A model generated the notes under the pieces. It was not told the origin of the DNA and did no database searches. It worked only from the letters and a program-made list of their open reading frames with translations. From an uncultured Gemmatimonadota bacterium (GTDB lineage: Bacteria > Gemmatimonadota > Gemmatimonadetes > Gemmatimonadales > Gemmatimonadaceae), in NCBI GenBank assembly GCA_946478895.1, contig CAMLDY010000025.1:1-28643 (forward strand): 28,643 nucleotides of DNA. The letters run 5' to 3'. Both the position numbers and the translations under genes were made by a program. This document shows positions 1-8,326 of this stretch, piece by piece. Each line of letters begins with the position of its first letter. The stretch's first letter is position 1.

Positions 1-111
1 CGCTCCATCCTGCATCTCTGCGCTAGGTCGGCGAGGGTGTCCTCACGGCGACGACCCCTCGCCCGACTGACCGGCAGCGATCCCAGAAAGCGACCGCTCA
101 AAACTAAGCGA
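1..111 (-). other. ftsA downstream spacer, possible ftsZ start at edge
   Basis: This is the stretch after the ftsA stop codon up to the window edge. In most dcw clusters ftsZ follows ftsA, so the ftsZ start is expected here or just beyond. Reverse-strand ATG codons lie at 15-13 and 8-6, but too few codons remain to recognise FtsZ and neither has a convincing Shine-Dalgarno sequence. An imperfect 7-bp inverted repeat (AGCGGTC with GATCGCT) lies just after ftsA, but no T-run follows it, so I do not call a terminator. No promoter is evident. Confidence 0.3.
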
Positions 112-1374
112 CTAAAAGAAATCCTCGAGCCAGGTTTTGATCCGCTTGGTAAACCGATCGACGCCGACACCGGCCAGAGCGCGGTGGCGGCCACTGGGAG
201 CGAAGCCCGCCGCAGTGCGATGCGCGCCGTAGAGCGCGAGGCCCACGACCGTCGAAAAACGCGGCGCCTGCACCGAGTCGGCGAGGCCGCCGATGTTTTC
301 CTCGGGGAAGCCAATCCGAACGCCCGTCCCGAACACGTCCGCGGCGAGCTCGGCAACGCCCTGCATCGCCGCGGCGCCGCCCGTGATCACCACGCCGCCG
401 TTCAGGCGCTGCGCAAAGCCGGCGCGCTGAATCTCGTTCAGCACCAGATTGAAGATCTCGTCCATCCGCTGATGGATGATGTGCGACAGCACCTGGCGCT
501 GGATGTGGCGGTCGCCCTGCGCAACGGTACTCGGCAGCTGAATCACATCGCTCGGATCGACCAGCGGCTCGTACGCGCAGCCGTAGCGCTCCTTCAGCCG
601 CTCGGCGTCCGACTGTGTCACCCCCATTCCCTGCACGATGTCGCTGGTGACGTTGTTGCCGCCGTAGTTCACGGTGCCGAGGTGACGGATTTTGCCTTCG
701 TGGAAGACGGCGATGTCGGTCGTGCCGGCGCCCATCTCGACCAACGCGACGCCCAGCTCCTTCTCGTCTTCGGTCAGCACCGCCAGCGCGCTCGCCAATG
801 GCTCGAGGACCAGCTCCTGCACCCGATAACCCGCGCGCTCTACCGACTTGCGCAGATTCATCGCCGGCGATGCGCCGATGGTGACGAGATACATCTCGGT
901 CTCGAGGCGGGTACCGATCATGCCGATCGGATCGCGGATGCCCTGATTCTTGTCGACGGAGTATTCCTGAGGAATCGCGTGCAGCAGCTCACGGTCCTGC
1001 GGTACCGGCTGCGCGCGTGCAACTTCGTTGGCGCGATCGACGTCGGCCTTGGAGATCTCGTCTCCATTCACGGCGACGATTCCCTTGCTGATCATCGCGC
1101 GGACGTGCTCCCCGGCGATGCCGGCGAAAATCGTGTCGATCTTCGTTCCCGACATCCGCTCGGCATCCTCGATCGCCTTCTTGATCGAGCGAGTCGTCTC
1201 CTCGATGTCCGAGACGATCCCGCGCCGCAGTCCCGTCGTTCTCGCCTGACCGACGCCCAGTATCCGCAGCACGCGAGTGCCTTTGCCGTCGGTACCGATT
1301 GCCGCCTGGCCGATTACGGCCGTTGTCTTGGCAGATCCGATGTCGAGACCAGCGATGATGTTTTCGGGATTCAT
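112..1374 (-). CDS. ftsA: Cell division protein FtsA
   Basis: This is the actin-like protein that anchors FtsZ filaments to the cytoplasmic membrane and recruits later division proteins. The 420 residues are a normal FtsA length. The nucleotide-binding phosphate-1 motif GLDIGSAKTT is at residues 9-18. A second ATPase segment (VEMGAGTTDIAVF) lies mid-protein and an adenosine motif VVITGGAAAM near residue 330. The insert typical of the FtsA 1C subdomain (HAIPQEYSVD onward) follows the first lobe. The protein ends in a basic-amphipathic helix (KRIKTWLEDFF), the classical membrane-targeting tail. The ATG overlaps the ftsQ TGA as ATGA, which indicates translational coupling. It is the last complete gene of the dcw cluster in the window. 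Nothing looks damaged. Confidence 0.97.
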   Translation of the reverse strand: MNPENIIAGLDIGSAKTTAVIGQAAIGTDGKGTRVLRILGVGQARTTGLRRGIVSDIEETTRSIKKAIEDAERMSGTKIDTIFAGIAGEHVRAMISKGIVAVNGDEISKADVDRANEVARAQPVPQDRELLHAIPQEYSVDKNQGIRDPIGMIGTRLETEMYLVTIGASPAMNLRKSVERAGYRVQELVLEPLASALAVLTEDEKELGVALVEMGAGTTDIAVFHEGKIRHLGTVNYGGNNVTSDIVQGMGVTQSDAERLKERYGCAYEPLVDPSDVIQLPSTVAQGDRHIQRQVLSHIIHQRMDEIFNLVLNEIQRAGFAQRLNGGVVITGGAAAMQGVAELAADVFGTGVRIGFPEENIGGLADSVQAPRFSTVVGLALYGAHRTAAGFAPSGRHRALAGVGVDRFTKRIKTWLEDFF

Positions 1375-2120
1375 TGCAGCCTTGCGATCACCTGATCGCG
1401 ATAACGTAAATCGAGCTCGTCAACGTGTGCCTGCCGACGCGCGAGATCGCTTTCAACGGGAAAGATATCGGCCAACCGCTCCACTGACAGTCCTACAGGA
1501 ACCCGGACACGCAGCGCCGGGCCCGGAGAAGCAGCGGCACCGCCAGGGATTTCGCTGGTGTCGCGAGACAGGGTCAGGAGAATCTCGTCCCTTCCCGTTC
1601 GCCGCACCTCTTCGACCCGCGCGAACACTTTCGGAACGACGGCGCGAATGGCCCCGACGAGCTTAAGAAGAACGGGATCGCGACTCGCAACAATTGGCAG
1701 ATCGAGATTGGTTCGCGATGGGTCGATCGGGAGCTGAGTGCCGAGCGAGTCGTAGGCGAGCAATCCGGTGCGGGTCTGGATCAGCGCGACGGGAAGATTT
1801 TCCCGGATTGTCACCACCAGAGTGCCCGGCAGACGCCGGCTGATCGAAGCGTCGGACACCTGTGGATGCTGCTTCACCCTCTGGCGGTACGGCTCCAGGT
1901 CGTTCCAGAGTGAGGCGAGGGTGTCGATCTTCATCCTCGCGATGATCTCGCCGGGCTGGAGATACCGCGCTCCGCGGATCTCGACCCTGCGCACCCGGAA
2001 GAATGCCATCTGCCGAGCGGCGCTCTGCACCCCCCAGCCGGCCGCCATGATCACCGCGATGAGAAGGAGGGCGCCCAGAATCTTCCAGCCGGGCTTGTGA
2101 AGCCGGTCGCGGAAGGCCAT
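1371..2120 (-). CDS. ftsQ: Cell division protein FtsQ
   Basis: This is a bitopic division protein of the FtsQBL complex that regulates the septal synthase FtsW-FtsI. The 249 residues have a short basic cytoplasmic N-terminus, one membrane segment at about 14-32 (KILGALLLIAVIMAAGWG) and a POTRA domain from about residue 41 (FFRVRRVEIRGARYL) to about 110. A beta-rich C-terminal domain follows. The POTRA domain ends in the typical pattern RLPGTLVVTIRENLPVAL. Its ATG overlaps the murC stop as TGATG and its stop overlaps ftsA as ATGA, so it is translated between the two. Sequence similarity in FtsQ is always low. The call rests on topology, POTRA pattern and position before ftsA. DivIB is the equivalent name in Gram-positive bacteria. 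Confidence 0.93.
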   Translation of the reverse strand: MAFRDRLHKPGWKILGALLLIAVIMAAGWGVQSAARQMAFFRVRRVEIRGARYLQPGEIIARMKIDTLASLWNDLEPYRQRVKQHPQVSDASISRRLPGTLVVTIRENLPVALIQTRTGLLAYDSLGTQLPIDPSRTNLDLPIVASRDPVLLKLVGAIRAVVPKVFARVEEVRRTGRDEILLTLSRDTSEIPGGAAASPGPALRVRVPVGLSVERLADIFPVESDLARRQAHVDELDLRYRDQVIARLQ

Positions 2121-3502
2121 CAGCGCTGCTCCAGACGATGCCGCAGCTCGGGACCTGTCTGGGTGATGTCTCCCGCTCCGATGGTGATGACCACGTCCCC
2201 CTCACGCACGAATTTACTCAGTGCTTCGGCCAGCGCCGACCGCTCTCCCTGCCAGGTCACCGGCCGCCCTCCTTGTTTCATCGACGACGCGACCAGCTCC
2301 GAGGTGACGCCGGGTATCGGCTGCTCGCGGGCCGGATAGATCTCGGCGAGAAAAACACAATCTGCCTGCGAGAGCGCGGCCCCGAACGCAGCGGAGAAAT
2401 CACGCGTACGCGAAAAAAGGTGCGGCTGGAACGCAGCCACGATGCGCCGGCCGGGGTAGGACGCCCGCGCCGCCTGGAGGGTCGCCGCGATTTCGGTCGG
2501 GTGATGTGCGTAGTCGTCGATGATGGCAATGCCCGAGACATCGCCCAGATGCTGGAATCGGCGATCGACACCCCGAAATTGCGCCAACCCATCCCGCATC
2601 GCGTCGAGCGTCACCCCGAGCACGAGCCCACAGCCGATGGCTGCCAATGCGTTCTGCACGTTGTGATGCCCCGGCACGTTCAGCTGCAGCTCACCGAGAA
2701 CATCTGCATCGTGCACCACCGTGAAGGTGGTCGAGCGGCCCGACGAACGGACGTCGCGCGCCACCAGTCGCGCATCGCGCGAGGTTATGCCGTAGCGAAC
2801 GACTTCCGCGCTTGCCGGCATCGCGACTGAGCGCGCGCCGGCGTCATCGTCGCACAGAACTATCGCCGCTGCTCCGTTCACGAAGCGCGCGAACGTCGAG
2901 GTGATGTCGTCCAGATCCTTGTAGATGTCAAGGTGGTCGGCTTCCACGTTCGTCACCACGGCGACGTTCGGCGACAGCGTCAGAAACGAGCGGTCGTACT
3001 CGTCGGCCTCGACGACGAATAGCTCGTCGGACTCGTAGCGAAGGTTGCCATTCCACTCTGCGACGCGGCCGCCGGCGATACCGGTGGGCCGCAACCCGGC
3101 GCTCGCGAGCGCGGCGGTGGTCATCACGGTGGTGGTCGTTTTGCCGTGGGTGCCGGAGATTCCGACCACGCGCCCACCAGACACTGCGCGGCCGAGCGCC
3201 TCGGCTCGCCGGGTGATCGGAATGCCGAGCTGCCGCGCGCGCTCCAGCTCGGGATGATTCCTTGACATCGCGGACGTCACGATCAGCTCACGCGCGCCGT
3301 CGACGTGATCCGCGCCGTGGCCGCGCGTGACCTCGATACCGAGCGCTTCCAGATCGCGGGTCGAGCCCGGACTCGCATCGCAGCCGGTCACCGTGATGCC
3401 GCGCCTCGCCAGGAGCTCGGCGAGCGCGCGCATTCCGGATCCGGCAATTCCGACGAAGTGCACCGGGCGTGGATCGCCTCGATCGATTCGCGGCATGGTC
3501 AT
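2120..3502 (-). CDS. murC: UDP-N-acetylmuramate--L-alanine ligase MurC
   Basis: This cytoplasmic Mur ligase adds L-alanine to UDP-MurNAc using ATP, the first step of stem-peptide assembly. The 460 residues match the family length. The Rossmann-like UDP-binding N-terminus (VHFVGIAGSGMRALAELL) is at 14-31, the ATP-binding P-loop GTHGKTTTT at 117-125, and NVEADHLDIY in the central domain. The C-terminal domain contains DDYAHHPTEI. Two in-frame ATGs are possible, at 3502 and two codons later at 3496, and they change the protein only trivially. The gene starts 18 bases after murG and ends in a TGATG overlap with ftsQ. In many clusters murB and ddl lie between murC and ftsQ, but here nothing does. 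Confidence 0.97.
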   Translation of the reverse strand: MTMPRIDRGDPRPVHFVGIAGSGMRALAELLARRGITVTGCDASPGSTRDLEALGIEVTRGHGADHVDGARELIVTSAMSRNHPELERARQLGIPITRRAEALGRAVSGGRVVGISGTHGKTTTTVMTTAALASAGLRPTGIAGGRVAEWNGNLRYESDELFVVEADEYDRSFLTLSPNVAVVTNVEADHLDIYKDLDDITSTFARFVNGAAAIVLCDDDAGARSVAMPASAEVVRYGITSRDARLVARDVRSSGRSTTFTVVHDADVLGELQLNVPGHHNVQNALAAIGCGLVLGVTLDAMRDGLAQFRGVDRRFQHLGDVSGIAIIDDYAHHPTEIAATLQAARASYPGRRIVAAFQPHLFSRTRDFSAAFGAALSQADCVFLAEIYPAREQPIPGVTSELVASSMKQGGRPVTWQGERSALAEALSKFVREGDVVITIGAGDITQTGPELRHRLEQR

Positions 3503-3520
3503 GTGGCGGCTACCAGAATA

Positions 3521-4630
3521 TCAGCGCGCGCGCTGTTCGCGCTCGATCAGCTGCAGTACGTGACGCGCAATGTCGGCGGCCGCAGTCGGACGCGCGCGCT
3601 CCAGCGATTTCGTCCGCATCGCAGCGAGCCTCTCCGGGCTGGCGAGCAGAGATTCCACCGCGCTCGACAGCGAATCGGCAGTAAGCTGCGATTGTCGAAT
3701 CATCTCAGCCGCACCAGCCGCGGATAGAGCCTTGGCGTTTTCGGTCTGATGATCGGCGGCGGCCGTCGGCAGCGGAACCACGATCGCTGGAATTCCCCAT
3801 GCGCAGAGCTCGGCGGTCGCCATCGCTCCGGCCCGTGACAGCGCGAAGTCCGCAGCCCGGTACGCCTCAGAGATCGGCGCTATATAGGCCCGCACTTTCA
3901 CGCGCGCGCTGCCGTGGTGCGCCAGCTGGTCGTAATTCGCCTTGCCCGTCGCCCAGATGATGTAGAGATCCTTCGGCAAACCGCGCTGCACCCATGACGC
4001 GACGACGTCATTCATCGCCTTTGAGCCCTGACTTCCGCCGTACACCAGCAGCACTTTGCCGCCGTTCGCCGGGAATCCCCATTTCGCGCGTGCGCTGGTT
4101 TTGTCGAAAGCATCCGCGGGCGGGGGCTCGATCGGATTGCCGCTGTCGAAGACCTCGGTGTGCTTCGATGGCGAGATGTGCCGTCGCGCTTCGGGAAAGC
4201 CGAGATGGATCTGCGCGGCGTACCGGCTGAAGAACCGCGCAGTGATTCCGGGAAAGGTGTTCTGTTCCTGCAGCACGTACGGGATCCGGTGTGATGCGGC
4301 ATACGCGAGGGTGAGCCCCGATGCATAGCCGCCGGTGCCGATGATGCAGGCCGGCGGCTCGCTCCGAACCTCGCGCGCGATCATCTGCCACGCGCCGATT
4401 GCGCCGCGCAGGGTCTTCCAGTTCTCCCAGGGCCGCGACCGATACAGCGGATGGAGATCGAGAAGCTCGAACGCGAAGCCGACCTGCGGCAGCACATCGC
4501 GCTCGATCCCCCGCTTCGCCCCGATGAAGAAAGGCTCGACTCTGGGATTGGCGGTCTTGAGTGCGCGCGCAATGGCGAGGCCGGGATAGAGATGCCCGCC
4601 CGTCCCGCCGCCTGCGAAGATCACCCTCAT
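3521..4630 (-). CDS. murG: UDP-GlcNAc--lipid I N-acetylglucosaminyltransferase MurG
   Basis: This peripheral membrane GT-B glycosyltransferase transfers GlcNAc from UDP-GlcNAc to lipid I, making lipid II on the inner face of the membrane. At 369 residues it has the usual size. The N-terminal glycine-rich loop GGGTGGHLYPG is at 7-17. A second glycine-rich loop, GGSQGSKAMND, begins the C-terminal lobe. The UDP-GlcNAc-binding segment SRAGAMATAELCAWGIPAI and the PLPTAAADHQTENA loop follow, all characteristic of MurG. The ATG overlaps the ftsW TGA as ATGA, linking expression of the flippase/polymerase step to lipid II production. No anomalies. Confidence 0.97.
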   Translation of the reverse strand: MRVIFAGGGTGGHLYPGLAIARALKTANPRVEPFFIGAKRGIERDVLPQVGFAFELLDLHPLYRSRPWENWKTLRGAIGAWQMIAREVRSEPPACIIGTGGYASGLTLAYAASHRIPYVLQEQNTFPGITARFFSRYAAQIHLGFPEARRHISPSKHTEVFDSGNPIEPPPADAFDKTSARAKWGFPANGGKVLLVYGGSQGSKAMNDVVASWVQRGLPKDLYIIWATGKANYDQLAHHGSARVKVRAYIAPISEAYRAADFALSRAGAMATAELCAWGIPAIVVPLPTAAADHQTENAKALSAAGAAEMIRQSQLTADSLSSAVESLLASPERLAAMRTKSLERARPTAAADIARHVLQLIEREQRAR

Positions 4631-5805
4631 CGCGCGGGAAGCGCGCGAAGAACGAGAGGGTCTGTCGCCGCTACGCCAAAAACTCTTTCACGAGTGCTGC
4701 CGATGTTCACGAGGATGCCAGTCATGATCAGAGAAAGAACCAGATTCGACCTGCCGTACGAGATGAACGGAAGCGTCAACCCCGTGGTGGGAAGCAATCC
4801 GGTTGCCACGCCGATATGAAGATAGGCGGTGAGCACGACCGTCACAGTCAATCCGACCGCTACCAGCTGCAGAAAAGGCGATCGCGCCTTCTTTGCGATC
4901 CGAAAGCCGAGGGCGGCGTAGAGCGCAAAGATCAGGATCAGGACGACGAGACCGACGAATCCCCACTCTTCGCCGATGTGTCCGGCGATGAAGTCGTCGT
5001 ACCCGAACGGCAGGAAGCCGTACTGCTGCCGACCCCGGCCGAAGCCGACGCCGAAGATCTGCCCCGACCCGACGGCAATCAGTGACTGACGCAGCTGGTA
5101 GCTGACCTCGAGCGGCGCAGCGCCGGGATCGAAGAATGCCGACATCCGGAGCAGCACGTAGTTGAGTCGCTCGAGCTTCACGTAGAGCAGCGGGATCAAC
5201 ATCACCCCGAGCGCCACGAAGTGTCCGACCCGCACCCCACCGGCGAACAGGATGATTCCCATCACCAGCGTGAACAGCATCGCCGTGGAAAGATCGGGCT
5301 CGAGCATCACCAGAATATCGAGTGCGCCGATCACCACCAGAAATGGCAGCAGCCCTTTGGTGAGCCGCCTCAGCGCCGGCCCCTTCTTGATCACCAGCAT
5401 CGACGTCCAGACGATCACCGCCAGCTTGGCGAGCTCAGAAGGCTGGATGGAGCTACCGAACAGGTACCGCCTCGAGCCGTGAACCCGCGGTGCAATGCCG
5501 GCCGTGAACGGCAGAATGACGATCAGGAGCAGAAGCAGCGAGAGCATCATTAGCGGCCACGCCCACTTCTCCCAGATCTCCGCATCGAGCTTGGCGGCGA
5601 TTGCAAACAGGACGATCCCAATGGCCATCCCCACCAGTTGCCGAACCAGAAGATGCGCATGACCGTATCCGGCCTGCATCTCCACAATCGCGCTGGCGCT
5701 ATAGACCGTCGCCAGTCCGAACGCGAGAAGCACGGCGGTGATGATCACGAGGGCGCGGGCTTCGATGCCCATGCTCCACCGGTGGGTGATATGTGCGGCT
5801 TCCAT
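4627..5805 (-). CDS. ftsW: Septal peptidoglycan glycosyltransferase FtsW (SEDS)
   Basis: This multi-pass SEDS membrane protein polymerises lipid II into septal glycan together with FtsI. I start it at the ATG at 5805, giving 392 residues. It overlaps the murD stop as TGATG and has AAAGGAG four bases upstream. An in-frame upstream extension to 5883 only reads back through murD. About ten membrane segments are visible. SEDS motifs include QPSELAKLAVIVW, EPDLSTAMLF and YDDFIAGHIGEEWG. The last conserved loop reads PFISYGRSN, near residue 350, where the family usually has SYGGSS, so a glycine and a serine are changed. RodA is the alternative, but the dcw location favours FtsW. Confidence 0.95.
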   Translation of the reverse strand: MEAAHITHRWSMGIEARALVIITAVLLAFGLATVYSASAIVEMQAGYGHAHLLVRQLVGMAIGIVLFAIAAKLDAEIWEKWAWPLMMLSLLLLLIVILPFTAGIAPRVHGSRRYLFGSSIQPSELAKLAVIVWTSMLVIKKGPALRRLTKGLLPFLVVIGALDILVMLEPDLSTAMLFTLVMGIILFAGGVRVGHFVALGVMLIPLLYVKLERLNYVLLRMSAFFDPGAAPLEVSYQLRQSLIAVGSGQIFGVGFGRGRQQYGFLPFGYDDFIAGHIGEEWGFVGLVVLILIFALYAALGFRIAKKARSPFLQLVAVGLTVTVVLTAYLHIGVATGLLPTTGLTLPFISYGRSNLVLSLIMTGILVNIGSTRERVFGVAATDPLVLRALPAR

Positions 5806-7181
5806 CAGGCTCCTTTCGTCGCGAGCGCCCGGAAGCGCTCGCCCCTCTCCTCGTAGTTCGAGAACATGTCGTAGCTCGAGCACGCGGGTGACAACAACAC
5901 CGCGTCGCCCGGCTCCGCGGCGGCTCGCGCGGTCTCCATCACCTCGTTGAAATCGGACCCGAGCCGAACGACATCGACCACCGGCCGCAAATCCTTGGCG
6001 ATGAGCGACGCAGCTTCACCGTACGCGATCACCCGCTTCACCCTTCGCTTCAGTGAATCGGCAAGACTGGTGTACGCTTCACCCTTGTGTCGCCCTCCGA
6101 GCAATAGGACGGTCGGACGCTCCATCCCGTCAATCGCGACCGCTGTCGAGCTGACGTTGGTGGCCTTCGAATCGTTGATCCACTGCACGCCCGCGAACTC
6201 GCCGACGAGCTCCAGACGGTGGGGCAGCGACCGGAAGGTGGTCAGCGCCTTCGCGATTCCCTTCCGCGCCTGCAGCGTCTGGTGTTCCCTGTCAGCCGCC
6301 ATCACCGCCAGCGATGCCGCGAGGGCGTTTCCGACGTTGTGCTGACCCAGCAGCGGCAGATCGCGACGCGGGATCAGCGGAACACCGAGGACCATCAGCT
6401 GACCCGTTCGCTCCTCGACACACGCGTCGGCTTCACCGTGCAGCGAAAACGTGTACTTGATCCCCGCGACGTCGCGCGCCATCTGGATGACGGCTTTGTC
6501 ATCGGAGTTGATCACCCACATCGAGTCGCCGTCTGCATTGGCGAACAGGCGCGCCTTGTCGGCATAGTACTCGGCGACCGACGGATAGCGGTCGAGATGG
6601 TCGGGACTGAGGTTCGTCAGCACGCCGACCACCGGCCTGAGACTGGGAGTGTCGTGCAGCTGAAACGAAGACATCTCGAGCGAAATCCACCGCGGGTGCC
6701 GCTCGCGGTTGGCGACCTCGGACAACGGAGTTCCGATGTTGCCCGCCTCCACGGCCTCGAGGTCGAGTCCGCGCAGCAGGTGCGCAATCAAAGCGGTGGT
6801 GGTTGTCTTACCGTTGGTGCCCGTGACCGCGATGATCCGGACACCCTCGAGAAAGTTGAGCGCGACCTCCACCTCACTGGCGACTGGAATTCCCATCTCC
6901 CGCGCGAATGAGAGCGGCCGCGCCGCGGGGGGAACGCCGGGACTCGTCACCACCAGGCCGGCGCGCGCCAGCCGCTCGATGTCGTGCATGCCGACATCCA
7001 CCGCGACGCCGAGCGTTCTGAGCTCGTCCGCGCACTGTCCGGTGTCGGGTGAAGACGCGACATCGGATGCATATACGTTGTAGCCGTGTTTGCGCAGGAG
7101 CATTGCCACGGCGCGGCCGCTGCGAGCGAGACCGATGATGGCGATCTCCCTCTCGCGCGGCACGAGCTCGCGCGGGGTCAT
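5805..7181 (-). CDS. murD: UDP-N-acetylmuramoyl-L-alanine--D-glutamate ligase MurD
   Basis: This cytoplasmic ATP-dependent ligase adds D-glutamate to UDP-MurNAc-L-Ala. The 458 residues include an N-terminal UDP-binding fold (IAIIGLARSGRAVAMLL), the ATP loop GTNGKTTTT at 121-129, LTNLSPDHLDRY in the central domain, and the C-terminal signatures WINDSKATN and LLLGGRHKGE. The end LLSPACSSYDMFSNYEERG is typical of MurD. ATG overlaps the mraY stop as ATGA, and its own stop overlaps ftsW as TGATG. The gene lies between mraY and ftsW, as in many Gram-negative dcw clusters. Nothing is missing. Confidence 0.97.
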   Translation of the reverse strand: MTPRELVPREREIAIIGLARSGRAVAMLLRKHGYNVYASDVASSPDTGQCADELRTLGVAVDVGMHDIERLARAGLVVTSPGVPPAARPLSFAREMGIPVASEVEVALNFLEGVRIIAVTGTNGKTTTTALIAHLLRGLDLEAVEAGNIGTPLSEVANRERHPRWISLEMSSFQLHDTPSLRPVVGVLTNLSPDHLDRYPSVAEYYADKARLFANADGDSMWVINSDDKAVIQMARDVAGIKYTFSLHGEADACVEERTGQLMVLGVPLIPRRDLPLLGQHNVGNALAASLAVMAADREHQTLQARKGIAKALTTFRSLPHRLELVGEFAGVQWINDSKATNVSSTAVAIDGMERPTVLLLGGRHKGEAYTSLADSLKRRVKRVIAYGEAASLIAKDLRPVVDVVRLGSDFNEVMETARAAAEPGDAVLLSPACSSYDMFSNYEERGERFRALATKGA

Positions 7182-8326
7182 CGCAATTTCAGCGTGCTCA
7201 GTCCAATAAAGGCGGCCAGGACTCCAATGATCCAGAACCGAACAACGACCTGCGCTTCATCCCAGCCCTTAACCTCGAAGTGGTGGTGCAAAGGCGCTCG
7301 CTTGAATACCCGATGCTCGCGCGCGTACTCGAGACCGTATTTGCGTTTGCGGTACTTGAAGACGAACCGCTGCAGGATCACCGAGAACATTTCCGCCACG
7401 AACACCGCGCCCACGATCAGAAGCAGGAACTCCGACTTGAGCAGAATCGAGACCGCGGCCAGCGCGCCGCCCAGTGCCAGGGACCCCGTGTCGCCCATGA
7501 AAACTTCGGCGGGATGGGTGTTGTACCAGAGGAATCCTATACAAGCGCCCATCAACGCCGCGCAGAATACGGTCAGCTCACCAGACCCGCGCAGGAAGTA
7601 CACGTGCAGATACTGGCTGGCATCCACGCGGCCGGTCACGTAGGCGTAGAAGGCAAATGTCAGCGCAGCAATTGCCGTCAAGCCGGCCGCGAGTCCGTCG
7701 AGCCCGTCGGTGATGTTCACCGCATTGCTCGCTCCCGTCATCACGAAGGTCACGAACAGCACGTACAGCCAGCCGAGTCCGGCGGTGAGCGGCACGATAA
7801 GGATGTACTTGTAGAACGGGAGGGTCGTCGACGCGCCCGGCAGATTCGAGAGTGGGTGCTTCCACAGATAGTATCCGACGGCAAAGCCGAGGGTGACCTG
7901 ACCGGCAAGCTTGTAGCTCTCGACGAGACCCGTGTTTTTCTTACCCGCCAATTTCTGTTTGAGCTTCAGGAAATCATCCCAGAAACCGATCGCGCCCATC
8001 CACGCCATCGAGATCATTGCGATCAGGACGTAGCGGTTGTCGAGGCGTGCCCAGAGGAACGTGCTGATCAGCGTTGCGCCGAGAATGATGAGTCCGCCCA
8101 TCGTCGGCGTTCTGCCCTTCTGCTGGTGCGCGTCGGGGGTGCCTTCGCGAATCACCTGGTGCAACCGCATCCGGCGGAGGCGGCGCATGATGCCAGGGCC
8201 CACGATCCACGTCAGCAGGATCGCGCTCACGGCGGCACCCGCGGCGCGGAATGTTATCCACTGAAACAGTCGCAGAAACCCGAAGTGCGGCAGTCCCACG
8301 AATGGAACGAGTAGATAGTTCAGCAC
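7178..8326 (-). CDS. mraY: Phospho-N-acetylmuramoyl-pentapeptide-transferase MraY
   Basis: This integral membrane enzyme transfers phospho-MurNAc-pentapeptide from UDP to undecaprenyl phosphate, making lipid I. I start it at a GTG at 8326 whose G is shared with the murF TAG (TAGTG). This yields 382 residues beginning MLNYLLVPF, the usual MraY N-terminus. The upstream in-frame extension to 8440 is charged, low-quality sequence overlapping murF. Catalytic features are visible: the aspartate pair DD at 117-118, NAVNITDGLDG at 201-211, D279 in FMGDTGS, and the HHH triplet at 347-349. About ten membrane segments are present. The GTG start has only a weak ribosome binding site, so coupling to murF termination is likely. 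Confidence 0.97.
   Translation of the reverse strand: MLNYLLVPFVGLPHFGFLRLFQWITFRAAGAAVSAILLTWIVGPGIMRRLRRMRLHQVIREGTPDAHQQKGRTPTMGGLIILGATLISTFLWARLDNRYVLIAMISMAWMGAIGFWDDFLKLKQKLAGKKNTGLVESYKLAGQVTLGFAVGYYLWKHPLSNLPGASTTLPFYKYILIVPLTAGLGWLYVLFVTFVMTGASNAVNITDGLDGLAAGLTAIAALTFAFYAYVTGRVDASQYLHVYFLRGSGELTVFCAALMGACIGFLWYNTHPAEVFMGDTGSLALGGALAAVSILLKSEFLLLIVGAVFVAEMFSVILQRFVFKYRKRKYGLEYAREHRVFKRAPLHHHFEVKGWDEAQVVVRFWIIGVLAAFIGLSTLKLR

Noticed and set aside
37..1395. 452-residue open frame on the plus strand
   Set aside because: Lies antisense to ftsA over its whole length; arginine/histidine/aspartate-rich composition typical of shadow frames in GC-rich DNA; no recognisable motif.
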